From the NCBI GenBank assembly GCA_963920705.1, contig OY987227.1:14425602-14489601 (forward strand): a stretch of 64,000 bases of DNA, given 5' to 3'. The DNA comes from Odiellus spinosus. Taxonomy: Eukaryota > Arthropoda > Arachnida > Opiliones > Phalangiidae. Within the stretch, counting starts at the first letter, position 1, and the number at the start of each line of letters is the position of its first letter. The translations under genes and the position numbers were made by a program. The notes under the pieces are model-generated. The model was not told the origin of the DNA, made no database searches, and saw only the letters and a program-made list of their open reading frames with translations. This document shows, piece after piece, positions 61,009 to 64,000 of the stretch.

Positions 61009-61426
61009 CAGAGGTATATAATAACCCCCTTCGGGGGGAAGTATGAAAGGTAGGCAAAATCGACGAACAACAAGTGCCCGGCGTAAATCGCGGCGGATCG
61101 ACACACCGCTTTACTCCCAAAAAATAGTTACACCATTTTGAACCTCACTAAATTTTCCCTACGCGCACTTCCGGAACTTGCGAGCTGAAGTCAACCTTCG
61201 ACTCCATTTTAACAGACAGCCTGACTCCTGAGACAGGAAGTTCTAAACACAAATCGAGCCGTCTTGTTTATACAAAGACCATTTACTAGAGTAGCGACAT
61301 TGAGAAGTCCAACGCGAGCTAGTGGCCTAGATAGTCAGCAGCGGGCTCTTGTTGTTCGTGATTTTTAGCATTAGTAGTATAGGGGCTTTCATACTTCCCC
61401 CCGAAGGGGGTTATTATATACCTCTG
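61009..61426. mobile_element. 418-bp MITE with 41-bp perfect TIRs
   Basis: The perfect inverted ends begin CAGAGGTATATAATAACCCC (61009-61049 and 61386-61426). A 7-bp target duplication ATATGGT lies at 61002-61008 and 61427-61433. Each terminus contains CCCCCTTCGGGGG, a perfect stem closed by a TTCG loop. Further in, ACGAACAACAAG (about 61063) is inverted against CTTGTTGTTCGT. CAGAG ends resemble hAT transposons, but 7 bp is one short of the usual 8. No protein is encoded. It carries a GGCGGATC motif inside. Confidence 0.92.
61091..61130 (+). repeat. GGCGGATT short interspersed motif, copy 12 (inside a MITE)
   Basis: CGGCGGATCGACACACCGCT is followed by CCAAAAAATAGTTACACC. It is diverged in the middle and lies inside the element at 61009, showing that the motif can travel with, or was captured by, a transposon. 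Confidence 0.55.
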
Positions 61427-61434
61427 ATATGGTG

Positions 61435-62900
61435 CATTATTCGAGGTAGATTTGAGATTACATAATCACCAATTGAAGAGCTATAGTTTTAATTTTCCTC
61501 CAATTAACCACAACCTGAATGCCACAATCTAATTATTAATAGAGTGCCTATCATTGTTGGTTCTATATCACAAATTTACAAGTTTTACCCATTTCATGAC
61601 GTCACAGCATTGTCACTCGCCAAAAATAGATCTGGAAGATTCACTTTTTAGTTAAACCAACTAATTACATTTTGGGCTAATTCCTGCATAGTGTAAAGCT
61701 ATTAAAATTCCTTCGTTATTTGGCATTTATTTCTGTAGTATACACAGATTCTCTGGGAAAATATATATCAAGATCTGATGATGGCGAATTTGAACCGTTC
61801 TTCGTTAATTATAGCTAAAAGGACGTACCCTAGGGGGATATGCTACTGCTAGTTCGTAGCTAAGCCTACCTTTGTCATTGATATAAAATACACTGACGAT
61901 TGTCCCTGGCGTTGAAATGACAAGTTCGCGCTGATCTCTTTAATACTGACTAATTCTATTTAGAGAGGGGATAGGAAGTGAGCTTTTCATCATGTTTCTA
62001 ACTCTTCTTACTTTTTTTCTTAATTCCCTGTCTCAACAAGAACTAAACTCAACACTTACTAGTTGGGTGCCTGGCGGGTGTGCGTGTGTGTTTTTTTTTC
62101 TCCTAACAACAACGGTAGTTTGAAGTTTCCGCGCGTTTTCGAAGCTTAGCTACCACTTATACCTAAGAAACTAAAGCCTAAAGATAAAGGCTACCCTTAC
62201 TGTGAGTCCAGCAGAAATCTTACGTTGACTTATTTTATGGTTTGTTTTTCACTTTGAGATGACACAGAGAAAAGGTAACCTCTTGGTTTTTCCCAGTAGG
62301 TAAAGAGGTAGAGATAAAGATACTCACGAAGCTTTGTTGGTGTTACAAATTCTTAGTGGAATCGAAAATACATCCTTTAGTTTTCTCCCTCACCTTCTTT
62401 TTTTTCTCGTATTTTTGCTTCTCTTCTTTCCAATTCGGTTTTTGATCGCTTCGGATCGAAGCTGGAAACAAAAACTTTTGGAAATAAAAAAAAAAAGAAC
62501 GAGTAGGAGAGCTAGATCCTTTATTTTGGGCCCGTAAGCCCGTTTGGTAATGGGCATCACCAGGAGGCTCCTGGTGCCCACTCTCTCTCTCTTTCTTGGC
62601 CTCCACCAAAAACTATCTCAGAAGCTAAGTTCGCACCGGATTTAGAAACCTCTTCGAAAAATGCAGAGGCAATCAGATTTCCGCGGAAAATGTTCGTGCA
62701 AAACTGGTAATGTTAAGTTTAAAAATCCTGGAAGCTGGAAATTAGAAGACAAAGACCAATCGAAAGTAGATAAAGTTCAGAATTATATGTCAAAAGTCAA
62801 TCAAAAGTCGAGAAAAATCAGAATTATATGACAAAGGTTATTCAAAAGTCGCGAAAGTTGAAGGCTAAAATATCCTTTGGAACTTCATGCTGGAAGTTAA
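61435..62900. other. Noncoding stretch
   Basis: No gene. Overlapping frames at 62334-62609 on both strands arise from T-rich or A-rich DNA and lack domains. Confidence 0.5.
62551..62580. repeat. 30-bp GC-rich hairpin
   Basis: TGGGCATCACCAGGAG pairs with CTCCTGGTGCCCA, leaving a 2-base bulge and a very short loop. It is a stable foldback in AT-rich DNA, of unknown function. Confidence 0.5.
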
Positions 62901-62907
62901 AAGTTAA

Positions 62908-63009
62908 GGCGCGTTTTCAATGAAGATTTTTTCGTCATAAATATGTTAAATTTCTATAGTTACGACGAAAAAGTTACTTTAGGCAAAACATCTTGATTGA
63001 AAACCTACC
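62908..63009. mobile_element. 102-bp TTAA-flanked palindromic MITE
   Basis: TTAA at 62904-62907 and 63010-63013 flanks inverted ends GGCGCGTTTTCAATGAAGAT and (reverse complement of the right end) GGTAGGTTTTCAATCAAGAT. An inner pair, TTTTTCGTC against GACGAAAAA, extends the fold. A TTAA duplication fits piggyBac or Kolobok mobilisation. It is unrelated in sequence to the AGGGAGAATGCAACC family. Confidence 0.75.
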
Positions 63010-63014
63010 TTAAG

Positions 63015-64000
63015 GTCGGAAAAATTAAGACATTTGAAATTAAATTAAGAATAAAAAGGAGAATTCAAATTTAAGGTATAGACCTAGTGGAATATCTATT
63101 TTTGAAAATCTTTTTAGCTACCTTGTCAACGGATTTAAGTTTAAGTAGTGTGAACTAGGCTTGGAAGAAAACGGGAGAGACTTTTTTCTGTCTTGAATGA
63201 AAGGGGGGGACACCAAAAAGCATTAACAGCCGGGGGAATGATGGGTAGGTTTTGGGCCGATGGACGTTAAGCTTTCTTACATATAAAAGTGCCCCCCCCC
63301 CCTATATTTTTTTCTCTTTCTGTCTTTTTTTTTTTTTTTTTTTTTCGATGCGAGGGATGCTGGGGGGAATTTGGTGGTGTAGGCCGCCTTCTCCGGTCAT
63401 CCTCATCTTACAGGAATGTCGCCTACAGCCACCATCTACTCCCTGCTATAGGCGAAAACCTATACTCTTGATCGAGTTTTGTATGTTTAAGTTCAAAGGG
63501 ATTGTTTGGGTTTTGGGGTCTATTACTCTGAGGTAATTACTCGAGAGTAATTGAGAATCTAGTACGTCTTGATCGTCTATAAACTTGCTGGATGGGTGTG
63601 TTTTACTGCGAGATTACAGGACTGTAAAACACAGGGAAATTTGATATTTGCTATAGGCCCTATTGGCTATGGAAAGAGCCCCATGAAAATGTTTCTTCCC
63701 TATTAGCTGGTCAACAACGTCTACTTATATGATCTGGCCTTTTATTGGTCTATTGATGGCGAAGACCGTATAGAAGACTTCCAATTGGACAGACAGGTCA
63801 AGTTATTAGTACGCTTTCATCGCAGAGAGGCCAATGGAATGCTAGATCATATAAGCAACGTTAAGCAGCCAGCGTATTAAAGGGGTTCTTTCAATAGCAG
63901 AAAAAGTTAAAAATGGAACAGATTTACCTAACGTTTTCTTTTGACCTGACTGTTAGTTATAGACATTGAAAATTTTCAAAAGTTAGGGGTTTTGAAACCA
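63015..64000. other. Noncoding stretch to window end
   Basis: It contains C11 at 63292-63302 and T21 at 63325-63345. Overlapping plus frames at 63252-63536 run through these tracts and encode low-complexity sequence. No gene is recognised. Confidence 0.5.

Overview
The window looks like 64 kb of intergenic or intronic DNA from a eukaryote, most likely a non-model invertebrate animal. No open frame exceeds about 123 codons, and the longest ones are low-complexity frames in GC-rich or pyrimidine-rich DNA. There are no tightly packed genes, operons, rRNA or intact tRNA genes. I recognised no conserved protein domain: no reverse transcriptase, transposase, kinase or homeobox signature. The base composition is AT-rich, but CpG does not look depleted by eye, which fits a weakly methylated invertebrate genome. 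The species cannot be named from the sequence.

The window is instead dense in small non-autonomous mobile elements, many with both ends and target-site duplications (TSDs) readable. (1) A family with 34-bp perfect terminal inverted repeats (TIRs) and 7-bp TSDs has two very similar, oppositely oriented copies at 28844-29156 and 37401-37717. (2) A TTAA-flanked family has one intact copy at 33359-33774, a one-ended copy at 25352 and a disrupted copy at about 56655-57178. (3) A PIF/Harbinger-like family with TAA/TTA target duplications has copies at 21340-21439, 39913-40065 and 56986-57131; the last is nested inside the disrupted TTAA element. (4) A 418-bp element at 61009-61426 has 41-bp perfect TIRs, each carrying a C(TTCG)G hairpin, plus a diverged relative at about 43540-43608. 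(5) A foldback family lies at 1783-1948 and 15945-16202. (6) Smaller palindromic elements lie at 4026-4202, 17631-17741, 36891-37169, 44749-44870, 51018-51173 and 62908-63009.

The most unusual signal is a roughly 50-bp motif (core GGCGGATTGATACACAATGT, then a variable part, then AAAAAGTAGTC) found about twelve times on both strands, mostly without recognisable shared flanks. I do not recognise it as a described family.

Region by region: 1-9.6 kb is AT-rich noncoding DNA with foldback copy A, a small TA-flanked element and a diverged local duplication near 8 kb. 9.6-10.1 kb is a strikingly CpG-rich block, the best promoter candidate in the window. 10.1-24 kb is noncoding, with foldback copy B, a 3-unit tandem array near 17 kb, a CpG-rich mini-element at 17.6 kb and a pyrimidine-rich tract near 19.5 kb. 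24.37-24.60 kb is a 22-bp tandem array. 25-45 kb holds most of the miniature transposons. 45.4-45.8 kb is a diverged 175-bp tandem duplication. 50-57 kb holds a tRNA-like SINE head and the nested transposon pair. 57-64 kb holds an element flanked by 18-bp direct repeats and the 418-bp TIR element. Long poly-C and poly-T tracts are scattered throughout.
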